From: Pontibaca salina
GTDB taxonomy: Bacteria; Pseudomonadota; Alphaproteobacteria; Rhodobacterales; Rhodobacteraceae
Assembly: GCF_016307205.1 (NCBI RefSeq)
Contig: NZ_JAEIJD010000005.1
Location: 124,001 to 188,000, forward strand
Reading direction: 5' to 3'
DNA length: 64,000 nt
Part shown: piece by piece, positions 17,715-27,629 of the stretch
Layout: each line of letters starts with the position of its first letter
How positions within the stretch are numbered: the stretch's first letter is position 1
Position numbers and translations under genes: made by a program
Notes under the pieces: model-generated
Told to the model about the DNA's origin: nothing
Databases searched by the model: none
Seen by the model: the letters and a program-made list of their open reading frames with translations, nothing else

Positions 17715-19403
17715 TCACGAGTGCTCCTCCGCTGCAATAGCTGCCAGTGCGCGATTATACGCCTTAAGCGCATCGATATGGAACAACGCGCCAACAAGTC
17801 TGGGACGGTCGCTTGCATCACTTAACTCAACGACCGGAACAAACCCGTCATCGACACGATCAAGCAGCGGCAAGGCGGCCTCCAGCGTCGTGGTCGCCTC
17901 AACGAAAAGCCCCTCTTCCATCATCTCGTAACAACGGGTGGCGTTGGCCGCATTGGGCGCATCAGGCGCACGCATGACAGCACGCGCATGAAACATCGAC
18001 GGCAAATATGCCTGCGGTCCAGCCGCAAGATGGACCCCCTGACGCCCTAATTGGGTCAGGAAAAATGAGCGCTCGACCATGCGCGATGCAATGGCGGTCG
18101 AGATGCTGATCGACACCATCACCGCAATGCCGACCTGCCAGTCTCCGGTCAATTCAAATACAATCATCGTTGTCGAAATCGGCGCGCCCAGAACGGCGGC
18201 CGCGACCGCCCCCATCCCGGCATAAGCATAAAGTGCTGGGCTGCCAGAGACCTCGGGTAACAGGCTGGTTGCAATCAACCCAAAAGCCAGACCGGACAGC
18301 GCCCCCAACATCAGAGACGGGGAAAACACCCCGCCGCCCATCCGCCCGCCGAATGTAATGGCGACAGCGGCAGCTTTTATCACCGCAAAAACAATAACCT
18401 CGTTTAGAATGTAATCGCCGGATAGCGCATTATAGGTGGTCTCGTAGCCGACACCGATAATGTGGGGAAACCAGATCGCGATCGCACCCAGCATCGCCCC
18501 CGCTATGGCCGGTCGCAACCAGCGGGGCAGGCCGCTGCGTCTCTGAAAATGGTCGCCGATGTCTTCGGCCCAGAAAATCGACCGCATGAAGACAACTGCG
18601 ATCACTCCGCAGATCAGCCCGAGCACCAGAAACGCTGGCAATTCGACATAGAATTTCAGCTCACCGGGAGTTGTCAGAACAAATTCTGTAACATCACCGA
18701 ACTCCAGCCGATTGATCACGGTTCCGGCGACGCTGGCAATGACAATGGGGGCGAAAGCGCGGACCGCGAAATGGCGCAACACCACCTCAAGGGCAAACAG
18801 CGCACCGGCAATTGGCGCGTTGAAACTGGCCGAGACGGCCGCCGCGACGGCACAGCCCAGCAGATCGCGCCCGGTCAGACCATCAGCGTTTATTTTTCGG
18901 CACACCAGCGTGGAAATCACCCCTGCCATATGCACGACCGGCCCTTCACGACCCGATGACCCGCCCGCGCCCAGCGTGATCAGCGAAGCGAACATTGACG
19001 CAACCCCGGCGCGACGCTCGACCCGGCCCTCATGTAAGGCCGCACCTTCGATAACATTGGCGACGGCACGGACACGCCCATCGGGCGTAAAATGATGCAA
19101 GATGAGACCAACGGCCAGCCCGCCAAGAATAGGAATAGTCAGAATCCAGTACCAAGGCAGCGATTCAGCAAAGCTGTGCAGACGATGAACATCATCGGTG
19201 CCGTAGAGTGCAGACTGCAATGCATCGATGGCCTTGCGAAAGAACAGAGCGGCAAATCCGGCGGCGATACCGATGGCCAGCGCGATAAGCCAGAAACGGA
19301 TCTGGCTGGGCCCGCGATGGCGTAGCAAACGCCACCCGTCCCTGACCGCATTAACCATCTTACGGAATTCGCGCGACAGTAAAGAGCGGGACGGCTCGGC
19401 CAT
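17715..19403 (-). CDS. ClC-family chloride channel/transporter with C-terminal CBS region
   Basis: ClC proteins move chloride, often exchanging it for protons. The 562-residue protein has many membrane helices, the selectivity block GSSGREGP with the gating glutamate at 153, and the FGGRMGGGVFSP and GAPISTTMIVFELTGD motifs later. A CBS-like domain occupies about 470-550. Two differences from E. coli ClC stand out. The GSGIPE loop is replaced by RAVANVIEGA (about 112-121). The internal proton glutamate position reads E206-V207 (FALEVVLR), as in channel-type ClCs. It ends upstream of the small membrane protein at 17138-17671. Confidence 0.9.
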   Translation of the reverse strand: MAEPSRSLLSREFRKMVNAVRDGWRLLRHRGPSQIRFWLIALAIGIAAGFAALFFRKAIDALQSALYGTDDVHRLHSFAESLPWYWILTIPILGGLAVGLILHHFTPDGRVRAVANVIEGAALHEGRVERRAGVASMFASLITLGAGGSSGREGPVVHMAGVISTLVCRKINADGLTGRDLLGCAVAAAVSASFNAPIAGALFALEVVLRHFAVRAFAPIVIASVAGTVINRLEFGDVTEFVLTTPGELKFYVELPAFLVLGLICGVIAVVFMRSIFWAEDIGDHFQRRSGLPRWLRPAIAGAMLGAIAIWFPHIIGVGYETTYNALSGDYILNEVIVFAVIKAAAVAITFGGRMGGGVFSPSLMLGALSGLAFGLIATSLLPEVSGSPALYAYAGMGAVAAAVLGAPISTTMIVFELTGDWQVGIAVMVSISISTAIASRMVERSFFLTQLGRQGVHLAAGPQAYLPSMFHARAVMRAPDAPNAANATRCYEMMEEGLFVEATTTLEAALPLLDRVDDGFVPVVELSDASDRPRLVGALFHIDALKAYNRALAAIAAEEHS

Positions 19404-19547
19404 ATATGCCTCTTGTTAACGCTGACTCATTGTTTAGCGCCTTTACATTCGTTTTTGAATCAAAGAATTATCGGCTATTGCTGCGAGTCCTGCGCAGGCC
19501 GCACCTTGTGTCAGGCCCCTGCGACCAACGGCAAGAAGACTCTAATG

Positions 19548-21209
19548 TCAGTCGACCAGCAAAGCGCGCGCGGCAGCGCGGGCCTCGGTCGTGATCGTAT
19601 CCCCGGCCAGCATGCGGGCAATCTCGTCGATACGATCCGTTTCCGCCAAGGCGGTGACGGTGGACAATGTGCTTTTGGCGTCGCTTTGTTTGTGCACACG
19701 CCAGTGGTGACCGCCACGGGCCGCAACTTGGGGCGAATGGGTCACAACCAACACCTGCCCGCCTTCTGCCAACTCTGCAAGACGGCGACCTACGGCATCG
19801 GCCGTGGCGCCCCCCACCCCGCGATCGATTTCATCAAAAATCATGGTGACGCCACTGGACGGCCCCGTGAGACAGACCTTGAGTGCCAGCAGAAAGCGGC
19901 TGAGCTCTCCGCCAGATGCGATCTTGTTGAGTGGTCCAGCCGGCACTCCGGGATTTGTCGCCACGGTAAAGGCCACTGCATCTCGCCCTTCGGGACCGGG
20001 ATCGGCCGGAGTGATTTCGGTGCAAAACACCGCTCGCTCCATCCGAAGCGGGGCAAGTTCCGCCATTACTGCTGCGTCAAGCCGCGCCGCTGCGGCGGCC
20101 CGCTGTTGTGACAGCTTGGCAGCTTCGGAATCATAGGCGGCCTCGGCGCGCTCCAGTTCAGCGTAAAGCACCGCCAGATCGGCATCACCTGCGTCAAGCG
20201 CCGCCAATCGATCACGTAAGCTTTGCGTCAACTCGACCAGATCGTCGGGCACAACGTCGTGTTTGCGGGCCAGAGCGCGAATCGCGAAGAGCCGCTCCTC
20301 GATACGCTCCAGTTCGAATGGGTCGTATTGCAGCGCTTCCAGCGCTTCCTCTACGCCACGTTGGGCATCAGAGATTTCATCGAGTGTGCGGCCCAGCGCA
20401 GCAATCGGTGAGTCCAACACGCCCTCGGCACTGCCTGCCACGCCCTCCAACCAACGCAGCGCATCACCGATGGCGGAATCGGCGCCGTCACCGCCTTCGC
20501 CGCCCAGCAGAACATGTGCCCGCATGATATCGGCGCGGATTTTCTCGGCAGACTGCATCTGGCGACGCCTTGCGTCGAGTTCCGGCTCTTCGCCAAGCTG
20601 CGGGTCAAGTTCCTCCAACTCGGCGGATTCGTGGCGCAAGCGCTCCTCTTCGGCCCGCACGGCGTCCAGAGCGGCACGGGTCTGATCGACCTTGTTGCGT
20701 GCGGCGCCCATGGCGTCCCAACTGTTGCGTGTTCGCGCGCGCGCTGCTTCCACCCCGGCAAAGATATCCAGCATCGCACGGTGGCCGCGCGGGTTTAACA
20801 ATCCCCGGTCATCATGCTGGCCGTGCAATTCAACCAATGTGTCGGACAGCGCCCGTAAGATTTCGCCTGAACAGCGCCGGTCGTTGACCCAAGCGGTCTT
20901 ACGCCCATCTACGGTATTGACGCGGCGCAGGATCAACTCGTCATCGGATTCCGGCAGTCCGGCTGCCGCCAAAACGGCACGCGCACCATGGTTCTTGGGC
21001 AGATCAAATACCGCAGTTACCTCGCCTTGACCGGCACCGTGTCGCACCAGTTCCGCGCGCCCGCGCCAGCCCAGCACAAAACCCAGCGAATCGAGCAGGA
21101 TAGATTTTCCTGCTCCTGTTTCACCGGTCAGCACGTTCAGACCCGGCTGAAACACGAGATCCAGCCGATCAATAATCAGCATATCCCGGATTTCCAGTGC
21201 ACGCAGCAT
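19548..21209 (-). CDS. recN: DNA repair protein RecN
   Basis: RecN is an SMC-like ATPase that acts early at double-strand breaks. The 553-residue protein has an N-terminal Walker A (GETGAGKS, about 29-36), two long coiled-coil arms (about 150-370, rich in E, A, R and L), then the ABC signature IASGGELSRFLLALK and Walker B TMIFDEIDRGVGG near 455-480. The length is normal. It follows bamD by 39 bases, continuing the ftsZ-lpxC-bamD-recN order usual in Rhodobacterales. No LexA-type site was recognised by eye. Confidence 0.96.
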   Translation of the reverse strand: MLRALEIRDMLIIDRLDLVFQPGLNVLTGETGAGKSILLDSLGFVLGWRGRAELVRHGAGQGEVTAVFDLPKNHGARAVLAAAGLPESDDELILRRVNTVDGRKTAWVNDRRCSGEILRALSDTLVELHGQHDDRGLLNPRGHRAMLDIFAGVEAARARTRNSWDAMGAARNKVDQTRAALDAVRAEEERLRHESAELEELDPQLGEEPELDARRRQMQSAEKIRADIMRAHVLLGGEGGDGADSAIGDALRWLEGVAGSAEGVLDSPIAALGRTLDEISDAQRGVEEALEALQYDPFELERIEERLFAIRALARKHDVVPDDLVELTQSLRDRLAALDAGDADLAVLYAELERAEAAYDSEAAKLSQQRAAAAARLDAAVMAELAPLRMERAVFCTEITPADPGPEGRDAVAFTVATNPGVPAGPLNKIASGGELSRFLLALKVCLTGPSSGVTMIFDEIDRGVGGATADAVGRRLAELAEGGQVLVVTHSPQVAARGGHHWRVHKQSDAKSTLSTVTALAETDRIDEIARMLAGDTITTEARAAARALLVD

Positions 21210-21248
21210 CAGGTCACGCGTGCGATGCGTAGCGGCGCACCGCCCCAG

Positions 21249-22100
21249 TCAAAACCATTGGCCTTTGATCGACTGCCGGTAAATTTGCGCCAGCCAGTTG
21301 TTGCCGCTGCTTTTCGCCTGCAACCCCTGCCCGGTCAGCAGTGCATAGCTGTCTTGATACCATTCCGAGCCTTGATAGTTGTGACCCAAAATTGCTCCCG
21401 CAGTTTGCGCCTCGTCGGTCAAGCCCAGCGATAGGTATGCCTCGACCAAGCGATGTATTGCCTCCGCGGTGTGGGTCGTGGTCTGGAAATCCTCGACCAC
21501 GACGCGGAACCGGTTGATCGCCGCCCCGTAATGCTTGCGCCGCAGATAATAGCGCCCGATCTCCATTTCCTTGCTGGCCAAGTGGTCAAAGGCGAGATCA
21601 AATTTCAGGATCGCGGAATTGGCGTACTCACTGTTGGGATAGCGTTCAATTACCTCGCGCAGCGCCTGCAAGGCTTGGAAAGTCAGCCCCTGATCGCGCC
21701 CCACCTCGTCAATCTGATCGTAATAGGAAAGAGCCAGCAAATACTGCGCATAGGCTGCGTCATCGTCGGTTGGGTAAAAATCGATGAACCGTTGCGCCGC
21801 CGAACGGCTGTTGGGGAAATCCCGCCCTTGATGATAGGCGTAGGCCTGCATGATCAGCGCGCGCTTGGCCCATGTAGCATAGGGATAGAGCCGCTCGACC
21901 TCGGAGAAATAATAGGCCGCGTCATCGGTCCGGTTGCGCGCTAACTCATATTCGCCACGGTCGAAAATCTGCTCTGGCGAGTAATCCTGAAGCTGCTCGT
22001 CCCGGTTTGCTGCCGGTCCAATGCCGCTACAAGAAGCCAGTACCGCCACCAGTAAAATTGCACCGATGGTTTTGGCCTTTGTGATCCTGCCGCCAATCAT
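21249..22100 (-). CDS. bamD: Outer membrane assembly lipoprotein BamD
   Basis: BamD is the essential lipoprotein of the BAM complex that folds outer membrane beta-barrels. The 283-residue protein has a signal ending in the lipobox LASC (about 21-24) and TPR-like repeats through about 45-240, including DAAYYFSEVERLYPYATWAK, AQRFIDFYPTDDD and LREVIERYPNSEYA, the family's characteristic spacing. A short C-terminal tail follows. It lies between lpxC and recN. The 139 bases upstream contain no other gene and may hold a promoter. Confidence 0.96.
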   Translation of the reverse strand: MIGGRITKAKTIGAILLVAVLASCSGIGPAANRDEQLQDYSPEQIFDRGEYELARNRTDDAAYYFSEVERLYPYATWAKRALIMQAYAYHQGRDFPNSRSAAQRFIDFYPTDDDAAYAQYLLALSYYDQIDEVGRDQGLTFQALQALREVIERYPNSEYANSAILKFDLAFDHLASKEMEIGRYYLRRKHYGAAINRFRVVVEDFQTTTHTAEAIHRLVEAYLSLGLTDEAQTAGAILGHNYQGSEWYQDSYALLTGQGLQAKSSGNNWLAQIYRQSIKGQWF

Positions 22101-22239
22101 GCTTGCCGATCCTCGTCGTCGTGTCCGGGAAATGCCCCACTCGGGGATGGTCTAGCACATTAGTTTCCGGGGCAAAACGCCTTAAAGCACTCCGCTGGGA
22201 TGTTCCCGGCTACTGTGATGACATTGCGCCGGGCATTGA

Positions 22240-23160
22240 TCACGCGACCTTGGGAATTTCTGCTGGAACAAGCCCCGCACCGGGAAGACGCGAAGCGGTC
22301 TCGGCATCGCAGACCACGCGGCGCCAAGCATCAGGACGGGCAAACAGCGCCCGCAGCAAAGTGTTGGTCAATGTATGACCGGCCTTATCGCCGACATACC
22401 GACCCAGAATCGGACCGCCTGCCAGCGCCAGATCTCCGAGCGCGTCCAGCATCTTATGGCGCACTGCTTCATCAGCATAGCGAAATCCGCCTGGGCTGAG
22501 CACCCGATCCCCATCTACGACAACCGCGTTTTTCAAGGTCCCGCCTAAGGCCAGTCCCTGATCGCGCATGGCGTCGATGTCAGATTGGCGACAAAAGGTG
22601 CGGCTGTCACACAGTTCGCGGGCGAAGGCCCCGTTGCTCATATCCAAAGATTTACTTTGCCGCCCAATGGCTTGGTCGGCAAAATCAATGGTGAAATCGA
22701 TTCGGCATCGATCGTGCGGCAGAAGGCTTGCGCGGGCATCGCCGCGTTCCACCGTCACCGGTTTCAGCACCTCGATCGCGGTGACCGGTGCCGACAGACG
22801 GCGCACACCATGCTTTATGATCCCGCGCACGAATGGCGCAGACGACCCGTCGAGAATGGGAACCTCGGGCCCGTCGATGTCAATCAACGCGTTATGAATA
22901 CCACATCCGGCCAGTGCCGCCATCACATGTTCGACGGTCGAAATTGTAACGCCGGCCTGGTTGCGCAGACGGGTGCAGAGGGGGGTGCGATCCACCCGGT
23001 TCCAAAGCGCCGGTATTGTCGCATTGCCCAGCTCAATATCCGTGCGACGAAATACGATGCCCTGCCCTGCCGCAGCCGGACGCAACACGAGACGGGCCGG
23101 CTTACCACTGTGAAGCCCAACCCCTTCGAATGTCACCGACGCTTTCATTGTATTCTGCAC
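22240..23160 (-). CDS. lpxC: UDP-3-O-acyl-N-acetylglucosamine deacetylase
   Basis: LpxC catalyses the committed, zinc-dependent step of lipid A synthesis. With the GTG at 23160 as start the protein has 306 residues, and the zinc ligands fall at H78 (TVEHVMAAL), H235 and D239 (HKMLDALGDL), with the catalytic H262 (GHTL), close to the E. coli numbering. That start is also supported by GAGG six bases upstream and by the family N-terminus M-Q-N-T. The in-frame ATGs at 23187 and 23172 would add residues not seen in the family. It lies downstream of the ftsZ terminator, so it needs its own promoter in 23161-23325. Confidence 0.95.
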   Translation of the reverse strand: MQNTMKASVTFEGVGLHSGKPARLVLRPAAAGQGIVFRRTDIELGNATIPALWNRVDRTPLCTRLRNQAGVTISTVEHVMAALAGCGIHNALIDIDGPEVPILDGSSAPFVRGIIKHGVRRLSAPVTAIEVLKPVTVERGDARASLLPHDRCRIDFTIDFADQAIGRQSKSLDMSNGAFARELCDSRTFCRQSDIDAMRDQGLALGGTLKNAVVVDGDRVLSPGGFRYADEAVRHKMLDALGDLALAGGPILGRYVGDKAGHTLTNTLLRALFARPDAWRRVVCDAETASRLPGAGLVPAEIPKVA

Positions 23161-23326
23161 TAGGAGCCTCATACCGCCAATTCTCAACCACTTCGGGCTG
23201 TTGTGGCTCAGTAGCTAGTAGGTGCGGCGCGACTGCTCAACTCAATCTTTGTAACTGACTGAAACATCAGGGTTCGGGATCGGCGGAACCCGGCCATCCC
23301 AACCACAATGCGTTGTTTTCAAACTA

Positions 23327-23352
23327 AAAGGACCGCCTCTTGGCGGCCCTTT
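23327..23352 (-). terminator. Rho-independent terminator of ftsZ
   Basis: AAAGGaCCGCC (23327-23337) and GGCGGcCCTTT (23342-23352) form an 11-position stem with one mismatch and a TCTT loop. On the minus strand the stem is followed by TTTTAGTTTG, a proper T-tract, 19 bases beyond the ftsZ stop. On the plus strand it is followed by CGGTTTTTT, so it may act both ways. It separates the ftsZ operon from lpxC. Confidence 0.8.
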
Positions 23353-23371
23353 CGGTTTTTTATGTGATCTG

Positions 23372-25048
23372 TCAGTTCGCCTGACGGCGCAGAAATGCCG
23401 GAATTTCGATCCGCTCCTGATCTGGATCCGGCTCGTGGCGCTCTGCTGGCGCGGCCTCGCTCTGCTGCATCGGCGGCTGTTGCCGGGCGGTTTGTGCGCC
23501 GCGGTCTGCAGGGGTATCGCTTGCGTGACCGGTCATCCGGTTGATCAGCGAATTGATCCCGAAGCGCGAACGTTCGCCTTGCCCATGCCCTTGCCCATGA
23601 AGCTGAGCTGGCGATGGATTCAGACTGCCGCGTTGGGGTGTCGGCGCTGCCTTGGCCGCAGCCGCTTGCAGCCGGCGGAGTGTATCGGCGGACGGCTCAC
23701 CGGGAGCAGCTGCGCGCGCTGCCTCCTGGGCAACCGGCTCCGCTTCAATCGTGTCGCGACGAGGCTCAAACTCGGAAACCTCTGGGCGATATGCCGGTGC
23801 CGGTAGCCCATCGTCCTGCGTCTCATAGCTATTGTAGCTGCTCTGCTGCGCCCCTGCGTGACCTGGCTCGAACCGATCATTTTCCTGACCTTGCGCCACC
23901 TCGCGGGGCGACTCGCGCAGCTCGACCTCTCCGTATTTATGCTGGGGTGCAGGTTCGGCACGCGCCGCGACGGCTGGTTCATTAAACGGTTGCGGCGATT
24001 GGCTTGGCGCTTCGCTGGGCGCCGGCTTTCTCAGCGGCTCTGACATGGACCGGCGCGGCACAGGTACTTCGGCGTCCACCTCGCCGGCGTCGATTCCGGT
24101 TGCAACCACACTGACCCGCATCACGCCTTCCATGCTGGTATCCAGCGTGCTGCCAACGATGATATTGGCATCCGGATCGACTTCTTCCCGGATCCGGTTG
24201 GCAGCTTCGTCCAGTTCGAACAGGGTCAAATCGTGCGAGCCGGTGATATTGATCAGCACACCCTTGGCCCCACGCAGGCTGATTTCGTCCAGCAGCGGGT
24301 TGGCAATAGCTTTTTCGGCGGCCTGAATCGCGCGATCTTCGCCCTCGGCTTCGCCGGTGCCCATCATCGCTTTGCCCATTTCATCCATAACCGCGCGAAC
24401 ATCGGCAAAGTCGAGATTGATCAGACCCGGACGCACCATCAGATCGGTCACACCCTTGACGCCTTGATACAAAACATCGTCGGCTAGGCTGAAAGCTTCG
24501 GTGAAGGTGGTTTTTTCGTTGGCCAGCCGGAACAGGTTCTGGTTAGGGATGATGATCAAGGTATCGACGACTTTTTGCAGATTTTCGACGCCCTCCTCGG
24601 CGTTCTTCATCCGCTTTCCGCCTTCAAACTGGAACGGCTTGGTCACCACCCCGACAGTCAGCACACCCAGCTCGCGCGCGGCCTGCGCGATGATCGGAGC
24701 GGCGCCTGTGCCGGTGCCCCCGCCCATCCCGGCGGTGATAAAGCACATATGCGCGCCCGCCAGATGATCGACGATCTGCTCAATACTCTCTTCGGCTGCT
24801 GCGGCACCAACACTGGCCCGCGCGCCGGCACCCAGACCTTCGGTCACTTTAATACCAAGCTGGATGCGGTTCTGCGCCTCAGCTTGTTGCAACGCCTGAG
24901 CGTCTGTGTTGGCAACGACGAACTCCACGCCGTCAAGCTGCTTTTCAATCATGTTGTTGACGGCATTGCCGCCAGCCCCGCCGACACCGAAGACGGTGAT
25001 CCGAGGTTTCAAATCGTCCTGACCGGGCATCGAAAGGTTCAATGTCAT
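23372..25048 (-). CDS. ftsZ: Cell division protein FtsZ
   Basis: FtsZ is the tubulin-like GTPase that forms the Z ring. From ATG 25048 it has 558 residues. The GTPase core (about 10-320) contains [15 protein letters not shown], the tubulin signature [10 protein letters not shown] and NLDFADV (T7 loop). A very long, proline- and glutamine-rich linker (about 335-545) is typical of Alphaproteobacteria, and the C-terminal peptide [11 protein letters not shown] binds FtsA and other partners. An upstream in-frame ATG at 25078 lacks a ribosome site; AGGCGG precedes 25048. It is the last gene of the division cluster. Confidence 0.97.
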   Translation of the reverse strand: MTLNLSMPGQDDLKPRITVFGVGGAGGNAVNNMIEKQLDGVEFVVANTDAQALQQAEAQNRIQLGIKVTEGLGAGARASVGAAAAEESIEQIVDHLAGAHMCFITAGMGGGTGTGAAPIIAQAARELGVLTVGVVTKPFQFEGGKRMKNAEEGVENLQKVVDTLIIIPNQNLFRLANEKTTFTEAFSLADDVLYQGVKGVTDLMVRPGLINLDFADVRAVMDEMGKAMMGTGEAEGEDRAIQAAEKAIANPLLDEISLRGAKGVLINITGSHDLTLFELDEAANRIREEVDPDANIIVGSTLDTSMEGVMRVSVVATGIDAGEVDAEVPVPRRSMSEPLRKPAPSEAPSQSPQPFNEPAVAARAEPAPQHKYGEVELRESPREVAQGQENDRFEPGHAGAQQSSYNSYETQDDGLPAPAYRPEVSEFEPRRDTIEAEPVAQEAARAAAPGEPSADTLRRLQAAAAKAAPTPQRGSLNPSPAQLHGQGHGQGERSRFGINSLINRMTGHASDTPADRGAQTARQQPPMQQSEAAPAERHEPDPDQERIEIPAFLRRQAN

Positions 25049-25409
25049 TACGCTGTCCGCCTGATGTTTAGTCCGCATTTGCGGGCGTTTTTCTGCCTAT
25101 CCATAGGCATTCTTATCGTTTTATCCGCCAAACGTCACCCTTAAAGTTGCGAATCGACACTGAATATGGGCGAAATCTTGCTTGGAACCGCCTTACCTCG
25201 GCGTTTACTCAAGATATCGACCATAGCACGCGCAGCCTGAGCAGATATGGTGGCATACTGCCCGGACGCGAGTTCCTCCGCCGAAAGCGGTGATCGGGTC
25301 ACATCACAATGTCTGGACGACTGCTCGGTCGGCCTACGGGGTCTCAAAAAGCGCCCCTTGCAAACAACCTAACACGTAATGAACCGGACGTCACGCGGGA
25401 AGTCCCGCA
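25049..25409 (-). promoter_or_regulatory. 361-base ftsA-ftsZ interval, probable ftsZ promoter and leader
   Basis: This is much longer than the other gaps in the cluster and holds no convincing gene. A 68-codon open frame (25141-25347, minus) has no ribosome site and a composition unlike its neighbours. Visible elements are a hairpin TGCCTA-TCCA-TAGGCA (25094-25109), which would lie in the ftsZ leader, and one GANTC site (25151-25155). A separate ftsZ promoter is expected here because FtsZ is needed in excess over FtsA; I could not pick a convincing -35/-10 pair. Confidence 0.4.
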
Positions 25410-26744
25410 TCACCAATTGTCTTTGAACCATTTGACAGCTCGCTTTAGCGACCGTGCAGGATAGCGATCTACCGGGATCTCGAAATCCCACCATTCGTCT
25501 TGCGGATGCGCCGCGAACAACGCCAGCCCGACGGCGCTGGCAAAGCCCGCCCCGGTTGCCGCTTGTGGCAGGCCATGCACGCGCAACGGGCGCCCCAAGC
25601 GCACTTGCTGGCCCAGAATGCGGCTGGCCAGTCCATCAAGTCCGGGGATCTGGTTGCCCCCGCCGGTCAGCACAATCTGCTGGCTGGGCAGGTTGTCGAA
25701 CCCAGCTGCATCCAGCCGAATACGCACCTCTTCTAGGATCTCCTCGACCCGCGGGCGCATGATACCAATCAGTTCGGCACGGCTGACAGTACGGCGGTCG
25801 TGCTCCCAGTCGCCGGTATCGCCCCCGATGTCGATGCGCTCGCGATCATCCATACCGGTAGCGTGTACGCCACCATAAAAGGTCTTGATACGCTCGGCAT
25901 TTGCCATCGGCACCCCCAGACCCATCGAAATATCGGCGGTGATATGATCGCCACCCATCTTGACGGTATCGGCAAAAATCATGTGCTTCTTCATGAAGAT
26001 CGAAATGCTGGTGGTACCACCGCCCAGATCGATGCAGGCCGCCCCGAGCTCCTGCTCGTCTTCAACCAGCGAAGAAATTCCCGAAACATAGGCTGACGAC
26101 GCTATTCCCGCTAGCTCCAGGTCGCAGCGCTTGATGCAATGCACAAGATGCTGGATCGCATCGGCGTCAACAGTCAGCATGTGCATATCCACCGACAAGG
26201 CCTGCCCCAATTGTCCGCGCGGATCAGACAGGCCCGAGCGATGGTCGAGGGCAAAGTTTACCGGTTGAGCATGCAGCACCTCGCGTCCGACGCCGTAATC
26301 CGGCACATCGCAAGCGGTCAACACCCGCGCCACCTCGGCTTCGGTAACCATTTGCCCCTCAAGATCAATCGTGGCGTCCAGCCCGTAAGAACGCGGCCCC
26401 GCCCCCGAAAAACAGGCAATCACATGATCGACGCGGATATCGGCCATCTTCTGCGCCGCCTGAAGCGCGGTTCGGATCGCGCGCTCGGTCTCTTGCATCG
26501 CGGTAATCTCGCCAAATTGGACTCCCCGTGACCGTGTCGTTGCCGCCCCGACCACGCGGAACCCAGATTGCCCCGCCATCGAGCCGATGGTGCCGTCCTT
26601 GCTCAGCCGCCCGGTGCCATCAAAGCGCAGCACCAGGCAGGCAATCTTGGAACTGCCCACATCCAGAATTGCGATTACGCCGCGCTGCATCGCCTGCTGT
26701 CGCATCTGCCGCATGGCCCGCTGTGACTGATAAAGATCCGTCAT
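25410..26744 (-). CDS. ftsA: Cell division protein FtsA
   Basis: FtsA is an actin-like ATPase that tethers FtsZ to the membrane. The 444-residue protein has phosphate-1 VIAILDVGSSKIACLVLRF (about 23-41), a phosphate-2 region AACIDLGGGTTSISIF (about 235-250), and VLTGGGNQIPGLDGLA near 360. The C-terminal tail RSLKRAVKWFKDNW is the amphipathic membrane-targeting helix. The 25-residue N-terminal extension rich in Q and R is common in Alphaproteobacteria. It starts 18 bases after ftsQ. Confidence 0.96.
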   Translation of the reverse strand: MTDLYQSQRAMRQMRQQAMQRGVIAILDVGSSKIACLVLRFDGTGRLSKDGTIGSMAGQSGFRVVGAATTRSRGVQFGEITAMQETERAIRTALQAAQKMADIRVDHVIACFSGAGPRSYGLDATIDLEGQMVTEAEVARVLTACDVPDYGVGREVLHAQPVNFALDHRSGLSDPRGQLGQALSVDMHMLTVDADAIQHLVHCIKRCDLELAGIASSAYVSGISSLVEDEQELGAACIDLGGGTTSISIFMKKHMIFADTVKMGGDHITADISMGLGVPMANAERIKTFYGGVHATGMDDRERIDIGGDTGDWEHDRRTVSRAELIGIMRPRVEEILEEVRIRLDAAGFDNLPSQQIVLTGGGNQIPGLDGLASRILGQQVRLGRPLRVHGLPQAATGAGFASAVGLALFAAHPQDEWWDFEIPVDRYPARSLKRAVKWFKDNW

Positions 26745-26762
26745 ATCGCCTCACTGCCCATT

Positions 26763-27629
26763 CTAATTTATCTTTCTGATCTGCCACCAGTGCTCGACTG
26801 CGGCTTGCGTCATGCGCAGGGTCGGACGCGCAGTTAGTCGCATATCCACCGCTGTGACGTCTCGTTCAAGCATGTCCTGCGCATGATCCAGCGCGATCAC
26901 CCGTTCAAGCGCGCGCACCGGTTTTTCACTGGGCAACATGATGCGCTGGTCGCGGTCCAACACCATGTCCCAGCGCCGTTGACCGATGCGCACCAAGCCC
27001 CGCAACCGACCCTTCAAGGGCTGTGCCGCCGCAACCAACGCCAAAGCCTCGGCGACCTGGTCATCCGCCCCGACCCCGGCGATCAGCGGTAGATCGGAAC
27101 GCGCCGCGCGCTCGGCAACTGTGCCGATGAGGACACCGCTGTCATCCAGCAGAGACAATCCTTCGTTGGTCCGCCAAACTACAACCGGTTGGCGTTCGAT
27201 CACATCCACTTGCAAAATACCGCCCGGACGGATCCGCAAATTTGCTTGTTTCACGGGATCAAGCGCAACAACCCGGCTGCGTATCTGTTCGATGTCCAGA
27301 TCAAACGAACTAATCGGAAAGCTGATCGCTGCAACGTTGCGAATGTCGTTGACCAGTTGCTCACTGGCACCATCGACAGCCATCAGATTAACCATGAACT
27401 CCGGACGTGCTTCAATCGAGGCGCGTATATCGGCATATGTTTGAACCAGGTTGGCGCGCCGGGCTGGGTCTGCAAGGAAGGTGCCGACCCCGATGATTAG
27501 CAGACCCAGCGGCAACCCGATGCGCAGACCTGCGCGAATGCCCGGCGTCAGCATCCAACGCTGCAGGCGATAGGCCATGCGCGACGGTGCCGGATCGATC
27601 CGGTTGGGTCGGTTGGTTAACGGTCGCAT
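26763..27629 (-). CDS. ftsQ: Cell division protein FtsQ
   Basis: FtsQ is a bitopic divisome protein linking cytoplasmic and periplasmic components. From ATG 27629 it has 288 residues: a basic cytoplasmic tail (1-38), one membrane helix (IGLPLGLLIIGVGTFLA), and the POTRA domain (IRNVAAISFPISSFDLDIEQ, then VKQANLRIRPGGILQVDVIE) followed by the beta domain. The start overlaps the ddl stop by 13 bases and is preceded by GAGG. The longer open frame to 27848 runs into ddl and was rejected. Confidence 0.95.
   Translation of the reverse strand: MRPLTNRPNRIDPAPSRMAYRLQRWMLTPGIRAGLRIGLPLGLLIIGVGTFLADPARRANLVQTYADIRASIEARPEFMVNLMAVDGASEQLVNDIRNVAAISFPISSFDLDIEQIRSRVVALDPVKQANLRIRPGGILQVDVIERQPVVVWRTNEGLSLLDDSGVLIGTVAERAARSDLPLIAGVGADDQVAEALALVAAAQPLKGRLRGLVRIGQRRWDMVLDRDQRIMLPSEKPVRALERVIALDHAQDMLERDVTAVDMRLTARPTLRMTQAAVEHWWQIRKIN

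Noticed and set aside
25141-25347. 68-codon minus-strand ORF between ftsA and ftsZ
   Set aside because: No ribosome site, no recognisable domain, composition unlike neighbours; more likely leader DNA.
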